Below are positions 8,733-17,652 of a DNA stretch of 34,751 bases, in pieces. The stretch is from an uncultured bacterium (GTDB lineage: Bacteria; Cyanobacteriota; Vampirovibrionia; Gastranaerophilales; Gastranaerophilaceae). The stretch covers positions 1-34,751 of the forward strand of contig CASFCQ010000014.1 of the NCBI GenBank assembly GCA_949293185.1, written 5' to 3'. Each line of letters begins with the position of its first letter. The stretch's first letter is position 1. The notes under the pieces are model-generated. The model was not told the origin of the DNA and ran no database searches. It saw nothing but the letters and a program-made list of their open reading frames with translations. Made by a program: the position numbers and the translations under genes.

Positions 8733-8753
8733 AGTTTTTCTCCTATATATGTC

Positions 8754-9860
8754 TTAACTTATTTTATATTTCTTTGCTACAAACGGTCTTTTGACAACTT
8801 TTGCTTTATATAATTTATTTCTTACCATAATCTCTATGGTCGCGTCCAGTGTTATATTATCCTTGGTATCAACATACCCCATTCCGATGTTTTTGTCCAG
8901 AGTGGGGGAGTATCCGCCGCTTGTTACAACACCTGTTTTGTGACCGTTAAAATATATGTCGTATTCGTGTCTTGGTATGGCTCTGTCTGTCATGACAAAA
9001 CCTATAAGCTTTTTTTGTACCCCGTTTTTTATCTGTCCGAGTATTACATCTTTTCCGTTGTAATCAGGAATTTTTTCAACAGGAATTGACCATTTTAATC
9101 CTGCTTCAACCGGTGTTGTTTTTTCTGTTAAATCATTACCGTAAAGCATAAGTGCAGCCTCAAGACGAAGTGTGTCGCGCGCCCCTAGCCCTATCGGTTT
9201 TACATTGAACTGTTCACCTGCTTTAAAAATCATATCCCACAGAATAGCAGCGTATTCATTTTTTACAATAAATTCAAATCCATCCTCGCCTGTATAACCG
9301 GTTCTTGAAATATAACCGTTTAAGCCGTCAATATTAAAGTCTTTTATTGTAAAGAAAGCAGGTTGATTTTCAATAGAGAGTCCCAGTTTTTCTACAATAT
9401 TTGCAGCTTTTGGTCCTTGCAGCGCAAGCATTGAATAATCCTGTGATTTGTTATCAATTGTTACATCAAAATTTTTAATATTAGCTTTTAGCCAGTCGAA
9501 ATCTTTTTGTATATTTGCTGCGTTTGCAATAACCAGAAAATTATCTTCCTCAAGCCTGTATATAATCAAATCATCAACCAGACCGCCGTCAGTTTGCGGC
9601 AGCTGGCAGTATTCAGCCTTTAACAGTTTTAATTTCGAAATATCCTGCGGCACAATACTTTGCAAAAAGTCGACAGACTGTTTTCCACTTACAAAAATCT
9701 GCCCCATATGAGATACATCAAATACTCCGGCGAAACTTCTTACGGTTTTATGCTCTTCAATAATGCCCGTATATTGAACAGGCATATCCCATCCGCCGAA
9801 TTCTACCATTCTTGCACCCAGTGCCGTATGTTTGTTATATAAAACTGTTCTTTTTCCCAT
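8754..9860 (-). CDS. gcvT: Aminomethyltransferase (glycine cleavage T protein)
   Basis: The 368-residue protein has the full GcvT order: N-terminal LYNKHTALGARMVEFGGWDMP, FDVSHMGQI near 46-54, the GYTGEDGFE motif near 196, GLGARDTLRLEAALMLYGNDL near 225-245, and a C-terminal barrel with SGGYSPTLDKNIGMGYV. It transfers the methylene group from lipoamide-bound aminomethyl to tetrahydrofolate and releases ammonia. It is first in the gcv operon. Only 59 bases separate it from rnhC, and no glycine riboswitch fits in that gap; a TTGACA box there suggests its own promoter. Confidence 0.96.
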   Translation of the reverse strand: MGKRTVLYNKHTALGARMVEFGGWDMPVQYTGIIEEHKTVRSFAGVFDVSHMGQIFVSGKQSVDFLQSIVPQDISKLKLLKAEYCQLPQTDGGLVDDLIIYRLEEDNFLVIANAANIQKDFDWLKANIKNFDVTIDNKSQDYSMLALQGPKAANIVEKLGLSIENQPAFFTIKDFNIDGLNGYISRTGYTGEDGFEFIVKNEYAAILWDMIFKAGEQFNVKPIGLGARDTLRLEAALMLYGNDLTEKTTPVEAGLKWSIPVEKIPDYNGKDVILGQIKNGVQKKLIGFVMTDRAIPRHEYDIYFNGHKTGVVTSGGYSPTLDKNIGMGYVDTKDNITLDATIEIMVRNKLYKAKVVKRPFVAKKYKIS

Positions 9861-9890
9861 TAAACTGCCTCATAATATTTTATATATTAT

Positions 9891-9919
9891 GTTTTAGGCT
9901 ATTTTTTTAATATTGTCAA
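9891..9919 (-). promoter_or_regulatory. Candidate promoter before gcvT
   Basis: On the minus strand a perfect -35 TTGACA (plus 9914-9919) starts just after the rnhC stop. A 17-base spacer leads to a weak -10, TAAAAC (9891-9896). AT-rich TATA-like alternatives lie further down. The -35 box is convincing; the -10 is not. Confidence 0.35.
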
Positions 9920-10816
9920 CTATACTTGAGAATAAGTTTTAAAATGCGTTTTAACCGCGTTTTTTAACTCTTCTTTAGAAAAATTTTTCGCAATATTTTT
10001 AGCGGTTTCAAGTACTTTAGATGATGCGCCTTTTGGTATATCTACTCCGTATTTTAAAGAAATTTCAGATATACCTTTTAAAAACTGTTCTCTTGCTAAG
10101 ATAGAAGCAGCTGCTACCGCTATATCAGCTTCGGCTTTGCATCTTTGTTCAAGATGTATATTTTTTCCTTTTTTCATTAATGCGTTTTTAATAAGTCTTT
10201 CGTCTCCGAATTTGTCAGAGAGAGCATATGAGCATTCTTGTTTTTCCAGAATATTTTCTATTGCTCTTGCATGCCCCCAGGCGAGCAGGCTGTTTAGATT
10301 CCCAATCTTTGCATACAGCTCGTTATATTTGAGCGGGTTAATTGTAATAACAGAGAACACGCAGTTGTTTTTAATAACAGAAGCCATTTTTGTTATATTT
10401 TTGTCCTCAACTTTTTTGCAGTCTTTTATACCTGCGTCAATAAGTATTTTTGTGCTGTTTTCGTCTACCTGAACGGCAGCCACAACAAGAGGTCCGAAAA
10501 AATCCCCCTTGCCGGATTCATCGCTGCCTATATGGTTTGCCGGTATATCTAAATCAGAGAGTGTATTTTGCGTAACTGAATTTTTTACTGTTTCTTGATT
10601 TGTTGTGTATAAGTTTTGGATTTCAGAGGCAATATCGGATACTTCCGCTCCTTGTACGAGCAGTTTGCCCGTAGTGTAAAATGTGGCTGTGTATTTTGAT
10701 GTTTTAGCACGCCAGAGAGCATTTTGTACGGTTGAAAATACTACACCTTTTGACTCAAAAAAATCTTTTACGGATTCATACTGTGATTTATCAAATTTTT
10801 GTGAATATGAATTCAT
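9920..10816 (-). CDS. rnhC: Ribonuclease HIII
   Basis: The 298-residue protein has an N-terminal TBP-like substrate-binding domain (residues 1-80, WRAKTSKYTATFYTTGKLLVQG), which separates RNase HIII from RNase HII. The catalytic domain opens with SDESGKGDFFGPLVVAA (Asp99, Glu100), then IKDCKKVED and EADIAVAAASILAR with the further acidic ligands. It cleaves the RNA strand of RNA/DNA hybrids. The usual Ser after the second catalytic Asp is Cys here (DCKK for DSKK), a mild change. The ATG follows GGGGAAGGTTA. It is divergent from the AsmA-like gene. Confidence 0.95.
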   Translation of the reverse strand: MNSYSQKFDKSQYESVKDFFESKGVVFSTVQNALWRAKTSKYTATFYTTGKLLVQGAEVSDIASEIQNLYTTNQETVKNSVTQNTLSDLDIPANHIGSDESGKGDFFGPLVVAAVQVDENSTKILIDAGIKDCKKVEDKNITKMASVIKNNCVFSVITINPLKYNELYAKIGNLNSLLAWGHARAIENILEKQECSYALSDKFGDERLIKNALMKKGKNIHLEQRCKAEADIAVAAASILAREQFLKGISEISLKYGVDIPKGASSKVLETAKNIAKNFSKEELKNAVKTHFKTYSQV

Positions 10817-10923
10817 TAACCTTCCCCCCGCATACTAAATAAATCCATAGTTTAAACTATAACACAATAATGACATGCGCTAAAAAGTGTTATATAATTT
10901 TATTCGAATCCGGGAGTGGTAGG

Positions 10924-13900
10924 ATGAAAATTTTAAAATGGATTTTAATATTTTTCTGTTCGCTCGTAATACTCGGCTATCTCGGGCTTTATCTTATACT
11001 GCCGTACTTTTTAAATAAAAAAGACTATTCAAAAGAACTTGCAAAAATTATTAAAGATGAGACAGGGCTTGTTGTTTTGATTCACAATTACAAGCTCAAT
11101 GTATCACCGGCTTTGAATCTTAATATAAAAGCCGGTGAAATAAAAGCTTTTTATCCGGATTACAGGCAGTTTTTAAACATAAAAAATTCGGATTTAACCG
11201 TATCAACCCTTTATTTGCTGAGAAAAGAAATAAAAATAAATAAACTAAAAGCTGACGAACTTCAGTTTTCCACAAAACTTTTAAAAAACGGAAAAACCAG
11301 TATTCAACAATATTTTGAAAAAAATATAAAAAGTGACAAATACGCTTACAAGTTTTCCAAAAAACATCCTAATATCTATATAAATAACTATATAATCAAA
11401 TTAAAAGACGAGGAGTCCGGTCAAAAATTCAAACTAAAAGGCAAAAACTATAAATCCGTTCAAAGTCTTGATTTTAAAAATATAAATATTCGTACAGAAG
11501 GTGATTTGTACTGCTTCGACAAAAAATATCTGCATTACAATGCTGCACTTGAAGTTCCGTCTGTGTTATTTGAAAACACTGATAAAATGCTTATTGATTT
11601 TACGATTGATGACTTATATAAGTACGATTTTTTTGCAAACGTCACTGCTAACCTGAAAATCCATGAAAAGAACAAAAAGTTCGACTACGTAAGCGGCAGA
11701 GCTGATGTTGACAACTTTAAACTAAAACTGGGGAACAAAATATTGCCGCCCAGCTACTTCCATATAGTATTCAGCAAAGATAATGCAAAATTAAACTCAA
11801 AATTCTATACAAATATCAATGAAGCTGCTGATATAAATGCGGATATAAAACTTTCACGACCGTATAAAATTAATATGCGCTGCAAGTGCCCTAATGCCGA
11901 TATATCTAATTTACAAAAGACTGTTGTGCCTGTTTTGAACTTGTTCAAGATAAAAAATAACCTGTCCGACTTTTCGGCAAACGGAAAGTTAAGCGCAGAT
12001 TTCAGGCTTTTAACGGATTTAAAAACAATAAATTCAAGCGGTACATTAAAAATAACAAATGCCTCGCTTTCTCACAAGAGTGTGCCGCTAAGGATAATGA
12101 AAGCGAATGCATTGATTGATTTTTCCAACAATGCTGTTAATATCAGACAATCTGATATGCTTGTCAACAATCAGCCGCTTAAAATCACCGGTAATATAGA
12201 TAAACATGCAATCGGCGACATAACAATTACTGCGGATAATTTGGATTTAAACCACATATTGAATGCATTTCCATCCTTTAAACCCGATAAAAATATTAAT
12301 GTAATCTCAGGCAAAGTTTCATTAAAAGCAAATCTGAAAGGTAAATTAGATACAGTAAAACCTGCAGTAAAAATTAATATAAAGAATTTTGCCGCCATAG
12401 AGACAATAAAAAATATAAAAATTTCAGTATCTGAAATTTTTGTAAAAGCCTCCTCAAATCAACAAAAATATTCAGGTGATATTAATTTAAAAAATATAAA
12501 TTGTTTTTCAAAATTAATACCTAATGCAGCCAATACAATAAAATCAGATATAATCACAGCTAAAATAACAAATGAAAAAATTCAAATATTACCGGCAAAA
12601 ATAAATGCCGGCAATGCAAAATTAACACTCAGCGGAACTATCGACAACTACCAGACGACACCTGCTGCAGATATTCTTGTACAGGGAACAATTGATACAG
12701 CTCTTATAAAAAGCTTTATCCCTGACGGGCAAAAAATTCTCGCAAAAGGCTATCTGCCCGTTAAAGCCAATATAAAATATAAAAATGATAAAACGGAACT
12801 TGTGCTAAAACTTCTCGCTAACAGATATAATTATTTAACCCCGTTAATAATAAAAAGTTTTAATAATATAACAACCCTCACAGAGATTAATGCACTGCTA
12901 ACAGGGGATGAATTATTGGTTAACAACGCTGTAATGTACTATGCCGGAGGCACAAACAGTCTGTTAAAAGAAATAAATACAACAAAACTGAAAAAAGCAT
13001 TTATTGCTGAAGGAAAAATAAATAATTTAAAATCGACTCCGCAGATTGAACATTTGCATATTGTTGTGCCTAACGACCTCGATATTAATATTCCAAACAC
13101 AAAAGACGGAACAGTCAGGGTTAATGCGGATATAACGGCAGCCGGCAGTCTGAATCAACCTAAAATCAGCGGCAAAATTAATGTCTCGCAGCTGTCGATA
13201 CCTTCACTTTTTGTTAACGCTCAGAATGTACTTGTAAATCTTAATCAAAATAAAATAGAGGCAAAGATAGAAGATTTGAACATAAACGATATGAAAGTGT
13301 CGTTAGCAATAAATGCCGAACCTGATGTACTTTCAACCAACAAAATAGATTATATAAAATTAAGTTCCCAATACATTGATATGGATTATCTGATGGGATT
13401 GATGTCCGTTGTTAATCCCAGTAAATATGCACCGGGCAATGATTTTCCTTATATAATTTCATCAGGAGATATTGATATTAAGTCTTTTAAAATGGGGGTT
13501 ATAAAAGCTCAAAATATAACTGCTCAAATAACTTCAAAATCAAATATTCTGTATATAAATAATCTGTTTGCCGATGCATACGGAGGAAAAGCAGCCGCAA
13601 AAATAACATACAGTTTTCCTTATACAAATATAAATGCGGATATACAAGCAAGAGGTCTCAATGCCACATCAGCTGCAGCAGCTTTTATGCCTGCTGATAA
13701 AGGAATATCCGGAACATTGGATTTTGATGCATCCGTAAATATGATTGGCACAACGCCTCAGCAGCAGCTGAATACATTACGCGGCAATGCCGATATACTG
13801 ATAAAAAACGGAAGATTGGGACAATTAGGACGTTTTGAACATTTTCTGTATGCACAGAATCTGTTATCTCAAAAACTTATCTATGCAAGTCTTAACAGTG

Positions 13901-14523
13901 CAAAACAGGCAATAAGCCCTCAGGATACAGGGGTAATATCATATCTTAAAGCTAAGGTTAAATTTTCATCAGGTTATGCCCACATTAATCCAGTACTCAC
14001 CTCAGGACCAAAGATGAGTATGTTTGTTAAAGGAAAAATTAATCTTAAAAATCAGCACGTTGATTTAAAAATTCTTGGAACAATATCACAAAACGTTTCA
14101 AGCTCATTAGGGTTGTTAGGTTCAATGACAATCAAGGATTTTCTTGATGAGCATACAAAATACGGCTCTGTTGTTGCTAATTTGTTCAATTCATATAATA
14201 TTGAGCTTCCTGAGGTTGATATAAGTAAAATTCCGCAGTTGACTCCGAATTATAAGCAACAGACAAAGAATTTTCAGGTCATTATATCAGGTGATCCTAA
14301 CAGTGTAAGTGCTGTCCGCTCATTTACCTGGGTAAATCCTCAGGGGACAAAAGAAAAAATTCTTACTGAAAAAGTTAAAAAAGCTATAAATGAGGCGCTT
14401 CCGGAAAAAAATCCGCAAAACAACAGCACCAATTTGCCAAAACCTCAGCCTCAAACACAAACAGCTCCTGTTGTTACAACACCTGACTTTCTGGATAAGA
14501 TTCCGGACAATTTTAAAAATTAG
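10924..14523 (+). CDS. AsmA-like inner-membrane/periplasmic protein (bridge-like lipid-transfer type)
   Basis: The frame begins at 10870, but the ATG at 10924 is chosen: it follows GGGAGTGGTAGG and starts directly with MKILKW and an N-terminal membrane anchor (residues 4-28). The 1199-residue product is built of repeating beta-strand segments with NLNIKAGEIKAFYPDY near 60-75 and a C-terminal AsmA-like domain (about 940-1150: GNADILIKNGRLGQ, then LDEHTKYGSVVANL). It ends in a Pro/Gln/Asn-rich tail. E. coli relatives (TamB, YhdP, YdbH) form hydrophobic grooves carrying phospholipids between membranes. It is consistent with a diderm envelope. Its TAG overlaps the TAA of the convergent nucleotidase gene. 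Confidence 0.82.
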   Translation: MKILKWILIFFCSLVILGYLGLYLILPYFLNKKDYSKELAKIIKDETGLVVLIHNYKLNVSPALNLNIKAGEIKAFYPDYRQFLNIKNSDLTVSTLYLLRKEIKINKLKADELQFSTKLLKNGKTSIQQYFEKNIKSDKYAYKFSKKHPNIYINNYIIKLKDEESGQKFKLKGKNYKSVQSLDFKNINIRTEGDLYCFDKKYLHYNAALEVPSVLFENTDKMLIDFTIDDLYKYDFFANVTANLKIHEKNKKFDYVSGRADVDNFKLKLGNKILPPSYFHIVFSKDNAKLNSKFYTNINEAADINADIKLSRPYKINMRCKCPNADISNLQKTVVPVLNLFKIKNNLSDFSANGKLSADFRLLTDLKTINSSGTLKITNASLSHKSVPLRIMKANALIDFSNNAVNIRQSDMLVNNQPLKITGNIDKHAIGDITITADNLDLNHILNAFPSFKPDKNINVISGKVSLKANLKGKLDTVKPAVKINIKNFAAIETIKNIKISVSEIFVKASSNQQKYSGDINLKNINCFSKLIPNAANTIKSDIITAKITNEKIQILPAKINAGNAKLTLSGTIDNYQTTPAADILVQGTIDTALIKSFIPDGQKILAKGYLPVKANIKYKNDKTELVLKLLANRYNYLTPLIIKSFNNITTLTEINALLTGDELLVNNAVMYYAGGTNSLLKEINTTKLKKAFIAEGKINNLKSTPQIEHLHIVVPNDLDINIPNTKDGTVRVNADITAAGSLNQPKISGKINVSQLSIPSLFVNAQNVLVNLNQNKIEAKIEDLNINDMKVSLAINAEPDVLSTNKIDYIKLSSQYIDMDYLMGLMSVVNPSKYAPGNDFPYIISSGDIDIKSFKMGVIKAQNITAQITSKSNILYINNLFADAYGGKAAAKITYSFPYTNINADIQARGLNATSAAAAFMPADKGISGTLDFDASVNMIGTTPQQQLNTLRGNADILIKNGRLGQLGRFEHFLYAQNLLSQKLIYASLNSAKQAISPQDTGVISYLKAKVKFSSGYAHINPVLTSGPKMSMFVKGKINLKNQHVDLKILGTISQNVSSSLGLLGSMTIKDFLDEHTKYGSVVANLFNSYNIELPEVDISKIPQLTPNYKQQTKNFQVIISGDPNSVSAVRSFTWVNPQGTKEKILTEKVKKAINEALPEKNPQNNSTNLPKPQPQTQTAPVVTTPDFLDKIPDNFKN

Positions 14524-16127
14524 TCGTGCGTAATTCGTCCGTCTTCGTGAATATCTATTGGTTGTCCGTTAAATGATTTTATGTAATCAATAAGCATCTG
14601 CGTTTCATTTTTTTCGCATTTATGTATTATTTTCTCGGGACAAGCAAGTGCCTCCAGCCCTTCGCTGCCGCCGGCTACAAATGTGTTGTAAGCAACTTTA
14701 AAGAATCTGTCGCTGCTCGGGTTTTGTGCATTTAACGGAACTTGTGTACCGTCTTGTTTAACCAGTACAACATCTTTAACTTTGTCATCTTTGCCTATTC
14801 GGTATCTCAAACCGCTGACCTGCAGTGCTCCTGTTCTGTGATATTTGCTTGTAGCCTGAACTGCGCTGTTTAATACATCTATAATGTCTTTTTCGCTTAA
14901 TTTATAAACATTTACATCGTTATAAAACGGCATTAAATCCATAATATCCCTGTCCGTAACAGGTCCTGCCGGCAAACTTGCACGAATACCGCCCATATTG
15001 TTAAATACAATATCAGCATCGGAATATTTCATATATGCATCACTTAAAAATGCGCTCAGCGGACTTTCTTCTAAAATTGTTTCCGGTTTTGACTTAACTT
15101 CATGTGCAATAACACCGATAGTTTCAGGAGCGCCGAGAGACATATCTTCCATCATTTTGATTACGAGGTTTTCCGGCTCTTTATCAAGGTTTTTAACCTC
15201 ATTTTTTGCTTGAATGATTCTTCCATCCTTGTCATATACAACATCCAGCACTCCGTAAGAATGTCCGTTTTTCCCTGCTTGTGTGACAATTACCCATTCA
15301 CCGCGGGGGGATTTAAACAGATTTTTTCCGTATTGCAGTCCTTCCAGAGTATCATGAGAGTGTCCGTCATTGATAACATCTATACCGCCGACTCTTTGTG
15401 CAAGTTGGGTAGCTGCGTCTTTCCCTAGGTGAGAAACAAGTTTTATAATGTTTACACCTTGTTTTTCGAGTTTTTCAACTTCTTTACGAACAGCATCTTC
15501 AGTTTCTTTTATATTTAAGATTTTAATGTCCTGTGTGCCTTCTTTGCTCTGTGTGCTGAGTCTGGAAAACAGGTCAACTGGGACAAGTCCGATATAGCCG
15601 ATTTTTCTGCCGTTTTCTTCTACTACCATTGATGATGCAAACCTGCCCGCTTTAATATCATCATTTAGCGGAAATGCTGCAGCCGAGTTGTTGTCTTTTG
15701 GAACGAGATTTAGGGCAAGTGTTTTAAATTTTGCAAAATCAAGCATCTCAGAAAGTCCGATTGCTCCTTTATAATCCATATTATGATTGCCGGGTGCTGC
15801 AGCTGTGATATTGCACATGTTCATCATTTTGACAATAGCTATATTCTTTTCGCGTCCTGAGCCGACCCATTCATCACCTGAAAAAATAACATCACCTGTC
15901 GGATTTTCCAGTTTAAATCTGTCAGAAACGGTTTTGAATTTTCTAAAAGCTTTCAAATGTCCGTGAAAATCGTTTCCGTAGAGAGTTTTTTGCCTGAATA
16001 CATCAGTTTGGCTTTGAGTGTTTTTGGGGGAGACATTATTATTTGATTGATTAGCTGCAGTCTGATTATTCTGACCAAATTTGACTTTTGGTAAATTAAA
16101 ATTTGTAAAATTGTTATTTATAAACAT
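14520..16127 (-). CDS. UshA/CpdB-family 5'-nucleotidase or metallophosphoesterase
   Basis: The 535-residue protein has the two-domain 5'-nucleotidase layout. Metal motifs in the N-terminal domain are NDFHGH (about 53-58), SGDEWVGSG, PGNHNMDYKG, LVSHLGKD and DGHSHD. The C-terminal substrate domain has NNMGGIRASLPAGPVT and NTFVAGGSEGL. Family members hydrolyse nucleotides, UDP-sugars or cyclic nucleotides outside the cytoplasm. Oddly, no signal peptide is seen: the start is Asn-rich with NLPKVKFGQ at 11-19, so either export uses another signal or the enzyme is cytoplasmic. The GNHE Glu is Asn. The ribosome-binding site is weak. It is convergent, overlapping the AsmA-like gene by 4 bases, and divergent from the glycine-zipper gene. 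Confidence 0.9.
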   Translation of the reverse strand: MFINNNFTNFNLPKVKFGQNNQTAANQSNNNVSPKNTQSQTDVFRQKTLYGNDFHGHLKAFRKFKTVSDRFKLENPTGDVIFSGDEWVGSGREKNIAIVKMMNMCNITAAAPGNHNMDYKGAIGLSEMLDFAKFKTLALNLVPKDNNSAAAFPLNDDIKAGRFASSMVVEENGRKIGYIGLVPVDLFSRLSTQSKEGTQDIKILNIKETEDAVRKEVEKLEKQGVNIIKLVSHLGKDAATQLAQRVGGIDVINDGHSHDTLEGLQYGKNLFKSPRGEWVIVTQAGKNGHSYGVLDVVYDKDGRIIQAKNEVKNLDKEPENLVIKMMEDMSLGAPETIGVIAHEVKSKPETILEESPLSAFLSDAYMKYSDADIVFNNMGGIRASLPAGPVTDRDIMDLMPFYNDVNVYKLSEKDIIDVLNSAVQATSKYHRTGALQVSGLRYRIGKDDKVKDVVLVKQDGTQVPLNAQNPSSDRFFKVAYNTFVAGGSEGLEALACPEKIIHKCEKNETQMLIDYIKSFNGQPIDIHEDGRITHD

Positions 16128-16225
16128 ACAAAGAACCCGTCGCTACTGTTACCAGTATAAAACATGTAAAAGACAAAATTTGCCCGATTGTTAACATTTG
16201 TTTACAAAGAGATTAAAAAAGTAAA

Positions 16226-16254
16226 TTCAGTAGAAAAAATTGTTTTTATATAAA
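16226..16254 (+). promoter_or_regulatory. Possible promoter of the glycine-zipper gene
   Basis: A weak -35 (TTCAGT, 16226-16231), 17 bases, then TATAAA (16249-16254), lies 27 bases before the ATG at 16282. The intergenic region is AT-rich, so this could be chance. Confidence 0.3.
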
Positions 16255-16281
16255 TAAGGTTAGAAATAGGAAGTATTTATA

Positions 16282-17493
16282 ATGGTCAATGGTATCTCAT
16301 CTCAAAATCCAAATTATTACGCATTTTATAGAGCAGCAGCAGGCAACGCTGTAGTTAACCAGAATGATGTAAAAAATATGGTTAACTTTTTAAACGGTCA
16401 GCCTGTTACTGTATATCCAGAACCTTCAATAGCCGAAGTTACAGTTCAAACACTTCCTTTTGCAGCAGCATTCGGCGGTATTCAAGGGTTCAATGCATTA
16501 AGAAAAAACAATTTTAAATTTAAAGAAACTATTAATAATGTAAAAGCTGCTTCTCCTTACACTCAAAGAAGCGAAGCAATTAAATCAGGTTTGGACAGTA
16601 TCAAAAAAGAATACGGCGACATTCTTAAAAAGAATGTAACTCCTAACTCTTCCAGAGCACCTTTTGGATTTTCCAAACTATTAGATAAAATTCCCGGATA
16701 TACAAAATTAAGATCATCCGGTTTCGGTAAAGCAATGGGCAAATCAGGTGCAGGTTGGATGATGGCATTCGACGCTGTCGGCAAGACATTATCTGATGTT
16801 GTTCCTACTTTCCAGCAGCTCGGTTTTTCAGCAGGTATGAAACAGGTTGCTAAATCAGGCACACAGGTTGTAGCAGGCGGTGCAGGATGGTTGGCTGGCG
16901 ATGCTATAGGTACAGCAATCGGTACTGCAATCGGTACTGCAATTTGTCCGGGTATCGGTACAACAATCGGCGGTTTCTTAGGTAAGTTTCTCGGCGGTGT
17001 TGTTGGCAGTGCAGTAGCAAGCAAAGCTGCTAAAGCTATTACCGGTAAAAATGAACTTGAAAAAGTTCAGGAACAACAAATGAACGAAGTAACTCAACAA
17101 ATTGACAGTGATCCTAATACAAAACTTGCATTAGCTCAGCAAACACTTGAAGCAGCAAATCAAATACTCGCTCAAGATCCTAACAATCAGGATGCACTTG
17201 CAGCAAAAGCATCAGCAGAAAAAATTATTGCAGAGTATCAGGCAACTGCACAACAAACAGTCCAACAGCCTGCTCAAACTCAGGTTGCACAACAGGGCGG
17301 ATTCGCTACAACAATGAACGGTGTACCTGTTGTTCCCGGATTTAACGGAATGGGCTATGATATGAACATCTACAGACAGTCAATGCAAAAAGCTTCTATG
17401 CCTTTCGCTAACAACTATCAGGTAATGTCTAATCCGATTGCAAATCCTTTTATGCAGCAGCAAGTTCAACAAACTCAACAAACAGCTCAATAA
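16282..17493 (+). CDS. Glycine-zipper orphan protein with Gln-rich tail
   Basis: This 403-residue protein is not recognised. The start, after AGGAAGTATTTATA, is MVNGISSQNPNYYAFYRAAAG. A first hydrophobic patch lies at about 55-70. A long glycine-zipper region (about 199-246) includes three tandem IGTA units encoded by 12-base repeats, followed by GGFLGKFLGGVVGSAVASKAA. Residues 255-330 are helical and the last 75 are Gln/Asn/Met-rich. Glycine zippers occur in membrane-inserting or pore-forming proteins, but that is only an analogy here. There is no signal peptide. Codon choice is strongly biased (GCA, GGT, AAA, CAG/CAA), suggesting high expression. It is monocistronic, closed by a strong terminator. 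Confidence 0.82.
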   Translation: MVNGISSQNPNYYAFYRAAAGNAVVNQNDVKNMVNFLNGQPVTVYPEPSIAEVTVQTLPFAAAFGGIQGFNALRKNNFKFKETINNVKAASPYTQRSEAIKSGLDSIKKEYGDILKKNVTPNSSRAPFGFSKLLDKIPGYTKLRSSGFGKAMGKSGAGWMMAFDAVGKTLSDVVPTFQQLGFSAGMKQVAKSGTQVVAGGAGWLAGDAIGTAIGTAIGTAICPGIGTTIGGFLGKFLGGVVGSAVASKAAKAITGKNELEKVQEQQMNEVTQQIDSDPNTKLALAQQTLEAANQILAQDPNNQDALAAKASAEKIIAEYQATAQQTVQQPAQTQVAQQGGFATTMNGVPVVPGFNGMGYDMNIYRQSMQKASMPFANNYQVMSNPIANPFMQQQVQQTQQTAQ

Positions 17494-17529
17494 TAATTCC
17501 TATTTAATATAAACTAACCATATAAAAAA

Positions 17530-17560
17530 GCGGTCTGAATATATCAAGACCGCATTTTAT
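17530..17560. terminator. Bidirectional Rho-independent terminator
   Basis: GCGGTCT (17530-17536) pairs with AGACCGC (17547-17553) around a 10-base loop. An A-run precedes it and a T-rich tail follows, so it can serve both the glycine-zipper gene (plus) and the ribbon-helix-helix gene (minus). Confidence 0.85.
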
Positions 17561-17587
17561 TTTTATAAACCTATTCCTTATTCCCCA

Positions 17588-17652
17588 TTAGTCCAGTATT
17601 GCGTCTAGTAATTTAAATTAAAGCTTTTTTTAGTCCAGTAATGCCTCTAAGA
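17588..17652 (-). repeat. Duplicated 3' end of the ribbon-helix-helix gene
   Basis: The last 23 bases of the gene (17630-17652) recur at 17588-17610 with five differences, 42 bases further downstream and in the same frame. The gene ends ILEALLD-stop; after two short stop-interrupted codon runs the second copy reads LLDAILD-stop. It looks like a decayed local duplication. Confidence 0.6.

Noticed and set aside
9861-9919. Glycine riboswitch before gcvT
   Set aside because: The gap is only 59 bases and AT-rich, with no tandem aptamer-like pairing. Regulation, if any, must be at another level.
10903-10917. TTCGAATCC resembling a tRNA T-loop
   Set aside because: No acceptor, D or anticodon stem can be formed around it. 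It lies in the leader of the AsmA-like gene.
16563-17024. 153-codon minus-strand frame antisense to the glycine-zipper gene
   Set aside because: Its Pro/Ala-rich sequence is the mirror of the Gly repeats on the plus strand. There is no ribosome-binding site.
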